This document shows, piece by piece, positions 1 to 6,531 of a stretch of DNA of 7,291 nt. A model generated the notes under the pieces. The model worked only from the letters and a program-made list of their open reading frames with translations. It had not been told where the DNA came from and ran no database searches. How positions within the stretch are numbered: the stretch's first letter is position 1; every line of letters begins with the position of its first letter. The translations under genes and the position numbers were made by a program. Source of the DNA: Caldifarciminota bacterium (GTDB lineage: Bacteria; Hydrothermota; Hydrothermia; S141-80); assembly GCA_015490255.1 (NCBI GenBank), contig WFYF01000318.1:1-7291 (forward strand), given 5' to 3'.

Positions 1-1648
1 ACCCCCGGGCGGGCTCCAGCACCGCTCGCACCTTTTCTCCCACAGGCAAAGGAATCCGGCGGATCTCTCCGAAAGTCAGGGAAAGGCGTTCGGTCCGGCC
101 ATCTCCGTAGGTGAGGGTGACATCCAGACAGGATGCGCCGGGTTTGGCCCGCCCCACTGGGGCCACCGCCGTGCCGATCCGCACCAGGCAATCCCGGAAG
201 AACACCTCCATGGCCGCCTGCTCGTGCACCTTCGCCAGCACGCCGAGGTGAGGCATCATGAAGATGGAGTCCACCGTGAGTTCCGTCACCCCTTCCGGCT
301 CAAAAGCGTCCAGCATCATCAGGGCGGACTGGACCCGGCGGGGCGCATGGGAAAGCACGCCGCCCGAACCGATCAGGAGGTCCAGCGCCATCAGGTTCAC
401 CAGGCTCCGGCCGGTTCCGGTCTGGGCGAACGCTTCAGAAATATCCCGGGCCTGCTGCACCCCCTTGAGGGTGACGGCCATGGCTTTGTGGTGTTCAAAG
501 GCCAGGCGCAGGGCTTCCCGGGCAATGGCCTGCTCAATGATCAGGGCATCCAGGGTCTGGGGAATGGTGGTGGGCCGGATCATCTTGTTCCGGATCCGGT
601 TCTGCACCTCGGCCTCGTCCATCTCAAAAGGCACCCACCGCATCACGTTTTCCATGCCCGCCTCCACCAGCACGTTGGAGACGGAATAGCTCATCCCCAG
701 ATTGGCGGAAACCGTGCGGTTGAAGACCGGTTCCCCGGTGGGGTCCTTGAACACGCTGAACACGTCGGTGGTGGCGCCGCCGATGTCCACACCCACCACC
801 TGAAGATCATATTCCCGGGCCACCCGCTCCACCAGATAGCCCACCGCACCGGGGGTGGGCATGATGGCGGTGTCCACCAGTCCCATGAGCTTGTTGTAAC
901 CCGGGGCCTGCTGCATCACGTGTTCCATGAAGAGGTCGTGGATCTTCTCCCGGGCGGGTCCCAGGTTTTCCCGCTCCAGCACGGGCCGGATGTTGTCCAC
1001 GATATAGAGATCCACCTGATCCCCCAGGATGCGCCGGATCTCCTCCCGGGCGTCTTTGTTCCCTGCGAAAATCACGGGGAGTTTATAGGTGGATCCGAAA
1101 CGGGGTTTGGGATCGGCGGCCCGGATGAGTTCCGCCATCTCCACCACGTGCTTCACGGTTCCCCCGTCCGTGCCTCCCGCAAGCAGAATCATATCGGGAC
1201 GCAGGCGACGGATGAGGGCGATGCGCTCGTGGGGCAGGCGTCCGTCGTTGGTGGCGATCACCTCCATCACAATGGCCCCCGCTCCCAGGGCGGCCCGGGC
1301 GGCGCTCTCGGCGGTCATGGACTTCACCACTCCCACCACCAGCATCTGGAGGCCCCCGCCGGCGGAGGAGGTGGAAACATAGAGATCCGTGCCTGTCCGC
1401 GCGTCTTTCATGGGTTTCAGGATCCGGGTTTCTTCCGTATCCTCCAGGAGTTTCAGGCCTGTGAGCTCCTCCAGCTCGTGGATGGCGTTGCGCACCCCCA
1501 CGGTGACGTCTTCAAAGGGCTTTTCCACCGTGGTGGGGGCCTCCCCCCGGGCCACCAGGCGATAGCCCTCTTCGGTCTTTTCAATCAGAATGGCCTTGGT
1601 GGTTGTGCTCCCGCAGTCCGTTGCAATGACACGGTTCAGGTCTTTCAT
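1..1648 (-). CDS. glmL: GlmL/MutL-family ASKHA ATPase, probable B12-mutase reactivase (C-terminus cut by window edge)
   Basis: My own reading of the minus strand gives an open frame from ATG at 1648 to the left edge: 549 codons with no stop, so the C-terminus is missing. It matches the glutamate mutase L family. Members have an actin/Hsp70-type ATPase fold and are encoded beside adenosylcobalamin-dependent mutases and aminomutases; they are presumed to be cytosolic reactivating chaperones, though this is weakly proven. Visible ATPase motifs are a phosphate-1 loop near residues 10-18 (ATDCGSTTTK), a second phosphate loop near 287-296 (VDIGGATTDV) and glycine-rich nucleotide loops near 156-163 (LAGGTDGG) and 425-432 (LIGSGGVL). 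The start is supported by GGAGG 7 nt upstream and by the ATGA overlap with the antiporter. No mutase subunit lies in the window, so the client enzyme is unknown. Family assignment is confident; the exact role is inferred. Confidence 0.85.
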   Translation of the reverse strand, partial: MKDLNRVIATDCGSTTTKAILIEKTEEGYRLVARGEAPTTVEKPFEDVTVGVRNAIHELEELTGLKLLEDTEETRILKPMKDARTGTDLYVSTSSAGGGLQMLVVGVVKSMTAESAARAALGAGAIVMEVIATNDGRLPHERIALIRRLRPDMILLAGGTDGGTVKHVVEMAELIRAADPKPRFGSTYKLPVIFAGNKDAREEIRRILGDQVDLYIVDNIRPVLERENLGPAREKIHDLFMEHVMQQAPGYNKLMGLVDTAIMPTPGAVGYLVERVAREYDLQVVGVDIGGATTDVFSVFKDPTGEPVFNRTVSANLGMSYSVSNVLVEAGMENVMRWVPFEMDEAEVQNRIRNKMIRPTTIPQTLDALIIEQAIAREALRLAFEHHKAMAVTLKGVQQARDISEAFAQTGTGRSLVNLMALDLLIGSGGVLSHAPRRVQSALMMLDAFEPEGVTELTVDSIFMMPHLGVLAKVHEQAAMEVFFRDCLVRIGTAVAPVGRAKPGASCLDVTLTYGDGRTERLSLTFGEIRRIPLPVGEKVRAVLEPARG

Positions 1649-1663
1649 TCCACCACCTCCTCC
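1645..1663 (-). promoter_or_regulatory. ATGA stop/start overlap and ribosome binding site for glmL
   Basis: The antiporter stop (TGA, complement of 1645-1647) overlaps the glmL start (ATG, complement of 1646-1648) as ATGA. A GGAGGAGG run, the complement of 1656-1663, lies 7 nt before the ATG, inside the antiporter's last codons. This arrangement is typical of translational coupling and fixes the glmL start. Confidence 0.85.
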
Positions 1664-2952
1664 CTCGTGGCTCGGGCACGCACCCCGCTTTTCAGGTTGG
1701 AGAAGAGAGGCACCAGGAACATGGGTGCCAGCAGGGTGGTGATCATGGTCATGAACACGGCAACGCCGTAAATATCCTGGGGAATGGCACCCCGGGAGAG
1801 GGCCACGCCGGCCACGATCAGGGCCACTTCACCTCGGGGGAGCATCCCGATGCCGATCCGTGTGGCCCCCAGCAGGTTGAAACCGGCGGCCAGCGCGGGA
1901 AGACCGCAACCCACCACCTTGCCCACCACCGCAAGGAGGGTGAGGACCACCCCGAAGGCCAGGGCGTGGGTGGTTTCTGCCGGATTGACCAGCATCCCCA
2001 TCACCACAAAGAACACCGGGACCAGGACGTGTCCCAGCCCTTCAAGATGGTGGAAAAGCTCCTCCGCATAGTCGGTTTTGGACAGGGCCAGCCCCGCCGC
2101 ATAGGCCCCGATGATCATGGCCAGGCCGAACATCTCGGCCACGGCGGCAAAGATCAATCCCATGGCAAAGGCCAGAGCCACAGCCGCACCGCTGGACCGG
2201 AACCGCTTGAGCCACCGAACGAAAGGCTCTGCGAGCAGAAGCCCCACAGCCAGCAGGACAATCCAGATCCCCGCGGCTTTGAAGGCGATCCAGCCTGCCT
2301 GAGCGAGGGAAACCTCCCCATGCTCCGCAATGGAGAGCACGATGGCCAGGACCAGGATCCCCAGCACGTCATCCACCACCGCCGCGGCCAGAATGGTCAC
2401 CCCTTCCGGTGTGTTGAGGCGTTTGATATCCGAAAGCACCCGGGCGGTGATGCCCACGGAGGTGGCCACCATGGCTGCCCCGATGAACAGGGCCTCCGGG
2501 TGAGTCCAGGAAGGCGTGAGGCCCCAGAGCTGGGTGAGAAAGGCTCCGAAAAAGAAGGGAAAGATCACACCCCCCAGCCCCACCAGCACGGCCGGCCGCA
2601 GATAGAGGAAAAACTGTTCCAGATCGGTTTCCAGCCCGGCCAGAAAGAGCAGGAGAATCACCGCCAGCTGGGCCACCGCATAGAGTTCCGTGGACACGGG
2701 AATGTTGCCGGAATGAAGGGGAAAGAGCACGCCCAGGCCGGGGATGTGGATCTGGCTTCCCAGCATATAGGGGCCGATCAGGATGCCCACCACCAGCTCC
2801 CCGAGCACACCGGGCTGTTTGAGGACCCGCTCCGTGAATTCTCCGGCGAGTTTCGCCGCAAAAAGGATCACCCCCAGCTGGAAGGCGAGGAGAACCATCT
2901 TGTGGGCCACCGAAGACTCGCCTCCCGCCGCCGCAAAGAGAAACCCTTCCAT
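1645..2952 (-). CDS. NapA-type Na+/H+ antiporter (CPA2 family)
   Basis: This is a 435-residue inner-membrane protein with about 12-13 hydrophobic segments, predicted to exchange Na+ (or K+) for protons. It follows the Thermus NapA pattern closely. A TM3-like segment reads LLLFLAGLETDLEQF (about 101-115), and an ATSVGITARVL stretch (163-173) matches the unwound TM4 region. The paired aspartates D194-D195 in AAVVDDVLG are the ion/proton-binding pair of electrogenic members. K345 in GKVVG matches the core-domain lysine that salt-bridges to them, and PRGEVALIVAG (372-382) is also typical. There is no C-terminal RCK/TrkA nucleotide-binding domain, so it is not a full KefB/KefC channel. I chose the ATG at 2952 rather than an upstream one at 3108, which would overlap rseP by 50 codons, because AGGAGG sits 8 nt before it. 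Transport specificity cannot be read from the sequence. Confidence 0.92.
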   Translation of the reverse strand: MEGFLFAAAGGESSVAHKMVLLAFQLGVILFAAKLAGEFTERVLKQPGVLGELVVGILIGPYMLGSQIHIPGLGVLFPLHSGNIPVSTELYAVAQLAVILLLFLAGLETDLEQFFLYLRPAVLVGLGGVIFPFFFGAFLTQLWGLTPSWTHPEALFIGAAMVATSVGITARVLSDIKRLNTPEGVTILAAAVVDDVLGILVLAIVLSIAEHGEVSLAQAGWIAFKAAGIWIVLLAVGLLLAEPFVRWLKRFRSSGAAVALAFAMGLIFAAVAEMFGLAMIIGAYAAGLALSKTDYAEELFHHLEGLGHVLVPVFFVVMGMLVNPAETTHALAFGVVLTLLAVVGKVVGCGLPALAAGFNLLGATRIGIGMLPRGEVALIVAGVALSRGAIPQDIYGVAVFMTMITTLLAPMFLVPLFSNLKSGVRARATREEVVE

Positions 2953-2956
2953 AACG

Positions 2957-4228
2957 TTAACCTCCTGATAAAATGCGTCCAATGTCCTGCACGGTGAGAT
3001 ACAGCATAAGGAGAAGAAGGGCCGCCAGACCCACCGTATGGATGGCCGCCTGGATTTTGAGGGGCAGGCGGCGTCGGGCCAGCATTTCCAGAAGGAGGAA
3101 TACCACATGCCCGCCGTCCAGCACGGGCAGGGGCAGGAGGTTCAGCAGACCCAGGTTGATGGAGATCAGGGCCAGCAAACTTAAAAAGGGAAAGGCGCCC
3201 ACTTCCGCGCTCTCTCCGATGACTTTGCCGATCAGGACGGGTCCCCCGAGTTCCCGGGTGGAGACCTCCCGCCGGAACAGTTTGACCAGTCCGCCCACCA
3301 CCTGTCCGGCCGCGCGAATGGACCGCTCCCACGCCTTTTGAGCCCCTTCAAGGAACGGAAGGCGCCGGGTACGGGTGGGGGCCACCACGCCGAGAAAGCC
3401 CCTGGTGGGGTCGTCGGGCATGGGCTCGGGCACCACCGTGAAGGTCAGGGTATCCTCCCCGCGAAGCACCAGGAGTTCAAGAGGAATGCCTGGCGAAGAG
3501 ACCACATAGTCTCCCATCTCGTGCCACCACCGCACGGGATGGCCGTTCACGGCGAGAATCCGATCTCCCGGCTGAAGGCCGGCCACCTCTGCAGGCTTGC
3601 CCCTCACCACCCGGGCAATCACCGGGGGGATGGCCGGCTGGATGCCCAGATCGGAGATGCCGGTAACCGGCGCCTGGAGAGTGAGGGTGTCCCCTTCCCG
3701 GAGAACGGTGACGGAAAGGATGGAGTCCTCCTTCGTGGCGTGGAGGAAAAACTCCATGAAGGCAGACCAGCCCTGGAAAGGCTCTCCGTTCACCGCCAGG
3801 ATCTGATCCCCCGGCTGAAGACCGGCCTGGGCGGCCCAGGAGGACGGGGCCACCTCCCCCACCGTGTTGCCGGGGAGCTCGGAAAGCCCCACCAGGCTAT
3901 AGGCTCCCCAGTAAAGGAAAAATCCCAAGAGAAGGTTGGCCAGCGGTCCGGCCAGCACCACGCCCAGGCGGATCCAGGGAGGACGGGAGAGAAACCCCCC
4001 GGGCTCATCTTCTTCCGTTTCTCCGGCCATGTGGACATAGCCCCCGAAGGGGATGGCCGACAGAGCGTATTCGGTTTCGCCCTTCCGGACCCGGAGAAGT
4101 TTGGGACCGAAGCCGATGGAAAAGGTGCGAACACGAATGCCCCCCGCACGAGCCGCGAGAAAGTGCCCGAGCTCGTGAATCAGGATCAGGAGACCCAGCC
4201 CGAAAACCGCGCCAATCCAGAAGGTCAC
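2957..4228 (-). CDS. rseP: RIP metalloprotease RseP (site-2 protease, M50B)
   Basis: This 423-residue inner-membrane zinc protease cleaves transmembrane segments. In E. coli RseP cuts the anti-sigma factor RseA during envelope stress and clears leftover signal peptides; the substrate here is unknown. The first helix carries the zinc motif HELGH (18-22, E19 catalytic). FSIGFGP (36-42) and IPFGGYV (59-65) are family landmarks, and the third zinc ligand is D371 in LLPLPVLDGGH (364-374). Two PDZ domains lie between, about 119-188 and 198-268, with near-identical ligand-site strands. C-terminal helices span about 346-380 and 393-415. Length and architecture are normal for the family. The start is GTG at 4226-4228, with no good Shine-Dalgarno but a promoter 6 nt upstream. 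It leads the operon; the usual neighbours dxr, cdsA, uppS and bamA are absent. A CPA2 antiporter downstream is an unusual partner. Confidence 0.95.
   Translation of the reverse strand: MTFWIGAVFGLGLLILIHELGHFLAARAGGIRVRTFSIGFGPKLLRVRKGETEYALSAIPFGGYVHMAGETEEDEPGGFLSRPPWIRLGVVLAGPLANLLLGFFLYWGAYSLVGLSELPGNTVGEVAPSSWAAQAGLQPGDQILAVNGEPFQGWSAFMEFFLHATKEDSILSVTVLREGDTLTLQAPVTGISDLGIQPAIPPVIARVVRGKPAEVAGLQPGDRILAVNGHPVRWWHEMGDYVVSSPGIPLELLVLRGEDTLTFTVVPEPMPDDPTRGFLGVVAPTRTRRLPFLEGAQKAWERSIRAAGQVVGGLVKLFRREVSTRELGGPVLIGKVIGESAEVGAFPFLSLLALISINLGLLNLLPLPVLDGGHVVFLLLEMLARRRLPLKIQAAIHTVGLAALLLLMLYLTVQDIGRILSGG
2961..2966 (-). promoter_or_regulatory. Ribosome binding site deciding the antiporter start
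   Basis: The minus strand reads AGGAGG here (plus strand CCTCCT), 8 nt before the ATG at 2950-2952. It lies within the last codons of rseP, whose TAA is at 2957-2959. It sets the antiporter start at MEGFLF and rules out the longer in-frame start at 3108. Confidence 0.85.
3524..3826 (-). repeat. Tandem PDZ-domain duplication within rseP
   Basis: Two copies of one segment are centred on 3767-3826 (residues 135-154) and 3524-3583 (residues 216-235), exactly 81 codons apart. The proteins read AGLQPGDQILAVNGEP and AGLQPGDRILAVNGHP. Over the first 14 codons the DNA matches at 35 of 42 bases by my count, with six of the seven differences synonymous. Two PDZ domains are normal for RseP; the closeness of this pair is the notable part. 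Confidence 0.8.
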
Positions 4229-4234
4229 GACGTT

Positions 4235-4263
4235 ATTGTAAAGCCTGCCCCGGGACCGGACAA
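4235..4263 (-). promoter_or_regulatory. Sigma70-like promoter of the rseP operon, apparently leaderless
   Basis: Reading the minus strand, a -35 box TTGTCC (complement of 4258-4263) is followed after exactly 17 bp by the -10 box TACAAT (complement of 4235-4240), one base from consensus. The GTG start of rseP lies 6 nt beyond the -10 box, where transcription would be expected to begin. The message is therefore probably leaderless. This is inferred from consensus and spacing only; the -35 box is weak at its last three bases. Confidence 0.6.
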
Positions 4264-4278
4264 CATGGCGCCGTGCCT

Positions 4279-4310
4279 CACCTGCAAAGATCCTGCGTTT
4301 TCAGCAGGTG
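4279..4310. repeat. Inverted repeat in the divergent intergenic region
   Basis: CACCTGC (4279-4285) and GCAGGTG (4304-4310) are perfect 7-bp arms separated by 18 bp. A second CCTGC at 4292-4296 can pair with the same right arm across a 7-nt loop. The element sits about 50-80 bp upstream of the expected rseP transcription start, a plausible place for an operator. It lacks the U-tract of an intrinsic terminator. Its function is unknown and chance is possible. Confidence 0.4.
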
Positions 4311-4355
4311 TTGTTTGCCCTTCCTCTCCGGGGGTCAGGAAAACGTGTGGATTCT

Positions 4356-4401
4356 GTGAGGCATCCATCCCGCTTCACGTGGGTTTTTCTCGTGAGGCAT
4401 C
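4356..4401. repeat. Ten-base direct repeat upstream of the cytochrome promoter
   Basis: GTGAGGCATC occurs at 4356-4365 and again at 4392-4401, 36 bp start to start. Both copies lie upstream of the cytochrome -35 box at 4424. The second copy also forms a small inverted repeat with TCACG at 4375-4379 (CGTGA at 4391-4395). The spacing would suit two protomers of a regulator bound near -58 and -103, but no regulator gene is in view. Confidence 0.4.
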
Positions 4402-4423
4402 GGATTGGATTTCCCCGTTCGGG

Positions 4424-4452
4424 TTGACCTTTCCCGGTGGTGCCTGTACCTT
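4424..4452 (+). promoter_or_regulatory. Sigma70-like promoter of the octaheme cytochrome operon
   Basis: A -35 box TTGACC (4424-4429, five of six consensus bases) is followed after exactly 17 bp by a weaker -10 box TACCTT (4447-4452). The cytochrome ATG at 4463 starts 10 nt after the -10 box. The untranslated leader would be only about 3-4 nt, too short for a Shine-Dalgarno, and none is seen. The call rests on consensus match and spacing. Confidence 0.55.
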
Positions 4453-4462
4453 TCACACCAGA

Positions 4463-6127
4463 ATGTGGGGGAAAATCGGGGTTGCCCTGGTGCTGGGAGG
4501 GGCGGTGGTTGCCGGCGTGGTCCACGCCCTCTCTCCCGACCGGCCACCGCGGTGGGGTGAGTGGATCACCAGCCGGGAGTGCCGGGTGTGCCATCCCCTC
4601 CACCACGATTCCTGGGCCCGGACCTATCACCGGACCATGACCACCCCGGCCACCCCGGAACACGTCGGGGCTCCCATTGAGGACACCACCCTGAACGTGT
4701 ATGGCATTCCGGTCCGCTTCCAGCGCCGGGGAGATCGCTATTACGTCACCCTTCCCTATCTGGACGGCAAAATCCACACGTTTCCCATCCGGTTTTTCAT
4801 CGGCTCTCACCGGATGCAGCAGTTCGCCATTGACGTGAACGGGGTGATTCACCGGATCCCGGTGTTCTACAGCATCCAGGACCGGCGGTTTTTCCCCATC
4901 CCGGAAGCCTTTTTCCGGCGGGAGCGTCCCCCGGGGATGGAAAGTTTTCTGGACGGATACGGTCTCTGGAACGTGAACTGCATTTTCTGTCACAACACCG
5001 GTCCCCATCCCAACCTGGACCCCCAGCTCAAGGTTTACCGCTCCACCGTGGAAGAACTCGGGATCGCCTGTGAGGAATGCCACGCTCCCGGCAGAACCCA
5101 TGCCCGCAAAAACCGGAATCCCCTGCGACGGCTGCTTTTCACGTATTTCCGGAAAAAGGATCCCACCATCGTCCACCCGGAAAAACTCCCGCCCCTGCGG
5201 GCGGTGCAGGTGTGCGGCCAGTGCCACGGCCAGCGCCTGCCCCATCCCCTCAATCGCATCGGGGAACTCATCACCCGGGGCGACCCGTATATCCCCGGGG
5301 AGGATCTTTTCACCTATTACAAACCCCTGGCCCCCGACGACACCCTTCCGGATTACAAGCTTTTCCACCTGCGTTTCTGGAAGGACGGCACCCCCCGGCT
5401 CACCGCCTATGAGCTCCAGGGGCTTCTGGCCTCTCCCTGTTTCCTGAACCAGCGCCCCGGCGAACCCTTCACCTGCACCACCTGCCACCGGGCCCACGAG
5501 GGTGATCCTGCCGGCATGATCCCGCCCGAAATGCGCACCGACCTGGCCTGCACGCAGTGCCATCAAACCTACGCCGATCCTGAAACCCGGCGCGCCCACA
5601 CCCATCATCCGCCCGAAGTCCGGTGTCAGGACTGCCACATGCCGGCCATCGTGTATGGCGTGATGTCCATCCACCCCAGTCACCGGATTGAAAATCCGGA
5701 TCCCACGGTGACTGCCCGGTGGGGCCGCCCCAACGCATGCAACCTGTGTCATCTGGACAAAAGCGTGTTCTGGGCTACAGAGGAGGTCCACCGCCTGTGG
5801 GGGCTTCCTGTGATGGGGCCGCCAGACCCCCGCTTTCAGATGCCGGAGGCCCTCCGCGGATTCGGAGAAGGGGATGTGGTTTACCGGGTGATCCTGGTGG
5901 AGCATCTGAAACGGTGGGACCTCCGGACCCCGTGGGTGCAGCAGGTGCTGAAGGAAGCCCTGCGGGACCCCTATCCCATTGTGCGAACCTTTGCCCGGCG
6001 GGTGCTGGCTGCCCGGGGCATCCCCTGGGAGGAAGCCGCTGCCTGGGCTGAACAGATCCCCCCTGCGGAAGAACTGGAGGCCCTCATCGCCGCACGACAG
6101 GAGGAAGAGTTTGAGTTCGGAGAATAA
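4463..6127 (+). CDS. Exported octaheme cytochrome c (cytochrome c554/paired-CXXCH type) with HEAT-like C-terminus
   Basis: This 554-residue protein carries eight CXXCH haem c sites with first cysteines at residues 40, 173, 203, 251, 338, 363, 388 and 426. The N-terminus (MWGKIG, then a hydrophobic run to about residue 20, then VHA-LS) looks like a signal peptide or anchor, so it should act in the periplasm. It fits a widespread family of uncharacterised multihaem cytochromes. The 129-residue beta-rich insert between haems 1 and 2 holds an IGSHRMQQF segment. LGIACEECHAPG (199-210), CQDCHMP (388-394) and PNACNLCHLDKSVFWA (423-438) are also typical. Related proteins often end in TPR repeats; here the tail (about 468-520) looks like one HEAT-like helical pair. 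There is no CXXCK, the catalytic haem site of NrfA and octahaem nitrite/tetrathionate reductases, so electron transfer is likelier than those activities. The ATG is the first start after the promoter; a longer frame open from 3338 lies antisense to rseP and is spurious. Confidence 0.93.
   Translation: MWGKIGVALVLGGAVVAGVVHALSPDRPPRWGEWITSRECRVCHPLHHDSWARTYHRTMTTPATPEHVGAPIEDTTLNVYGIPVRFQRRGDRYYVTLPYLDGKIHTFPIRFFIGSHRMQQFAIDVNGVIHRIPVFYSIQDRRFFPIPEAFFRRERPPGMESFLDGYGLWNVNCIFCHNTGPHPNLDPQLKVYRSTVEELGIACEECHAPGRTHARKNRNPLRRLLFTYFRKKDPTIVHPEKLPPLRAVQVCGQCHGQRLPHPLNRIGELITRGDPYIPGEDLFTYYKPLAPDDTLPDYKLFHLRFWKDGTPRLTAYELQGLLASPCFLNQRPGEPFTCTTCHRAHEGDPAGMIPPEMRTDLACTQCHQTYADPETRRAHTHHPPEVRCQDCHMPAIVYGVMSIHPSHRIENPDPTVTARWGRPNACNLCHLDKSVFWATEEVHRLWGLPVMGPPDPRFQMPEALRGFGEGDVVYRVILVEHLKRWDLRTPWVQQVLKEALRDPYPIVRTFARRVLAARGIPWEEAAAWAEQIPPAEELEALIAARQEEEFEFGE
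6099..6104 (+). promoter_or_regulatory. Ribosome binding site for the TTG-started membrane protein gene
   Basis: A perfect AGGAGG lies 6 nt upstream of TTG at 6111-6113, inside the final codons of the cytochrome gene. It is the best Shine-Dalgarno on the plus strand here. A weaker GGAG (6119-6122), 6 nt before GTG at 6129, offers an alternative start six codons later. Confidence 0.75.
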
Positions 6128-6527
6128 GGTGCGCTCCCCGGACAACTGGATCTGGTGGTGGATCGGGGTGTGGCTCCTCTTCGGGCTGGGGCTGGAGGGG
6201 CTGCACGGACTGAAGATCTCCGCCTATCTCGCCCATCCCGTTCGGCGGCTGATGTGGACGCTTGCCCACGCCCACGGCCTGCTGCTTTCTTTCCTCTATC
6301 TCTTCGTCACCACGCACCTGGACCAGCCCAACCGGGCCTTCGTCGCCGGCGTGATCCTGATGCCCCTGGGCTTTCTCCTGGGCGGCATCGCTCCCACCGA
6401 AACGGATCCCTTTGTGGGGGTGTATCTCGCGCCCATCGGGGCCCTGCTTCTGCTTGCCGGATACGGGAGCCTCCTCCGTCCCCGGCGTCGGGGGAAAGAA
6501 AGAGGCTCCCGGAAAAAGGGAAAGTAA
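6111..6527 (+). CDS. Small four-helix membrane protein with membrane histidines, partner of the octaheme cytochrome
   Basis: This is a 138-residue protein whose function I do not recognise. Four hydrophobic segments lie at about residues 13-31, 47-68, 76-94 and 100-122, followed by a very basic tail (123-138) that should be cytoplasmic. This predicts both termini inside. Histidines cluster at or near the membrane: H32 (LEGLHG, with E29), H42, and H53/H55 in LAHAHG at the start of helix 2. An HXH pair at a helix start recalls small haem-copper-oxidase-like membrane proteins, so haem b or metal binding is possible but unproven. The gene overlaps the cytochrome by 17 bp in another frame and is surely cotranscribed, suggesting an anchor or quinone-side partner. 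I chose TTG at 6111 for its AGGAGG; GTG at 6129 is the alternative. A longer frame from 5979 has no support. Confidence 0.8.
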   Translation: MSSENKVRSPDNWIWWWIGVWLLFGLGLEGLHGLKISAYLAHPVRRLMWTLAHAHGLLLSFLYLFVTTHLDQPNRAFVAGVILMPLGFLLGGIAPTETDPFVGVYLAPIGALLLLAGYGSLLRPRRRGKERGSRKKGK

Positions 6528-6531
6528 AACG

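Noticed and set aside
224..1771. Plus-strand open frame of 515 codons
   Set aside because: It lies antisense to glmL, whose translation has clear ATPase motifs. The plus-strand product is rich in H, G, Q and P with no recognisable domain, as expected for the complement of a G/C-rich-third-position gene.
1966..2997. Plus-strand open frame of 343 codons
   Set aside because: It is antisense to the antiporter, with a charged H/Q/G/E-rich product lacking any domain.
2953..3108. Longer antiporter start at 3108
   Set aside because: It would add 52 cysteine- and arginine-rich residues overlapping rseP, while a strong AGGAGG sits 8 nt before the ATG at 2952 and the mature protein begins there as in NapA-type transporters.
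4376..4394. CACG-T-rich loop-CGTG hairpin as a terminator or riboswitch
   Set aside because: The arms are only 4-5 bp, and the T-run is in the loop rather than after the stem. It also lies upstream of the cytochrome promoter and so would not be in that transcript.
3338..4462. N-terminal extension of the cytochrome frame, 375 codons upstream of the chosen ATG
   Set aside because: It runs antisense through rseP and across both promoters, has low-complexity composition, and would bury the signal peptide in the middle of the protein.
4301..6145. Minus-strand open frame of 614 codons
   Set aside because: It is the mirror of the cytochrome gene; the plus strand carries eight CXXCH motifs in order, so the minus frame is a shadow.
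6480..6493. GC-rich hairpin near the end of the membrane-protein gene as a terminator
   Set aside because: The stem is only 5 bp, lies inside the coding region, and has no T-tract on either strand.
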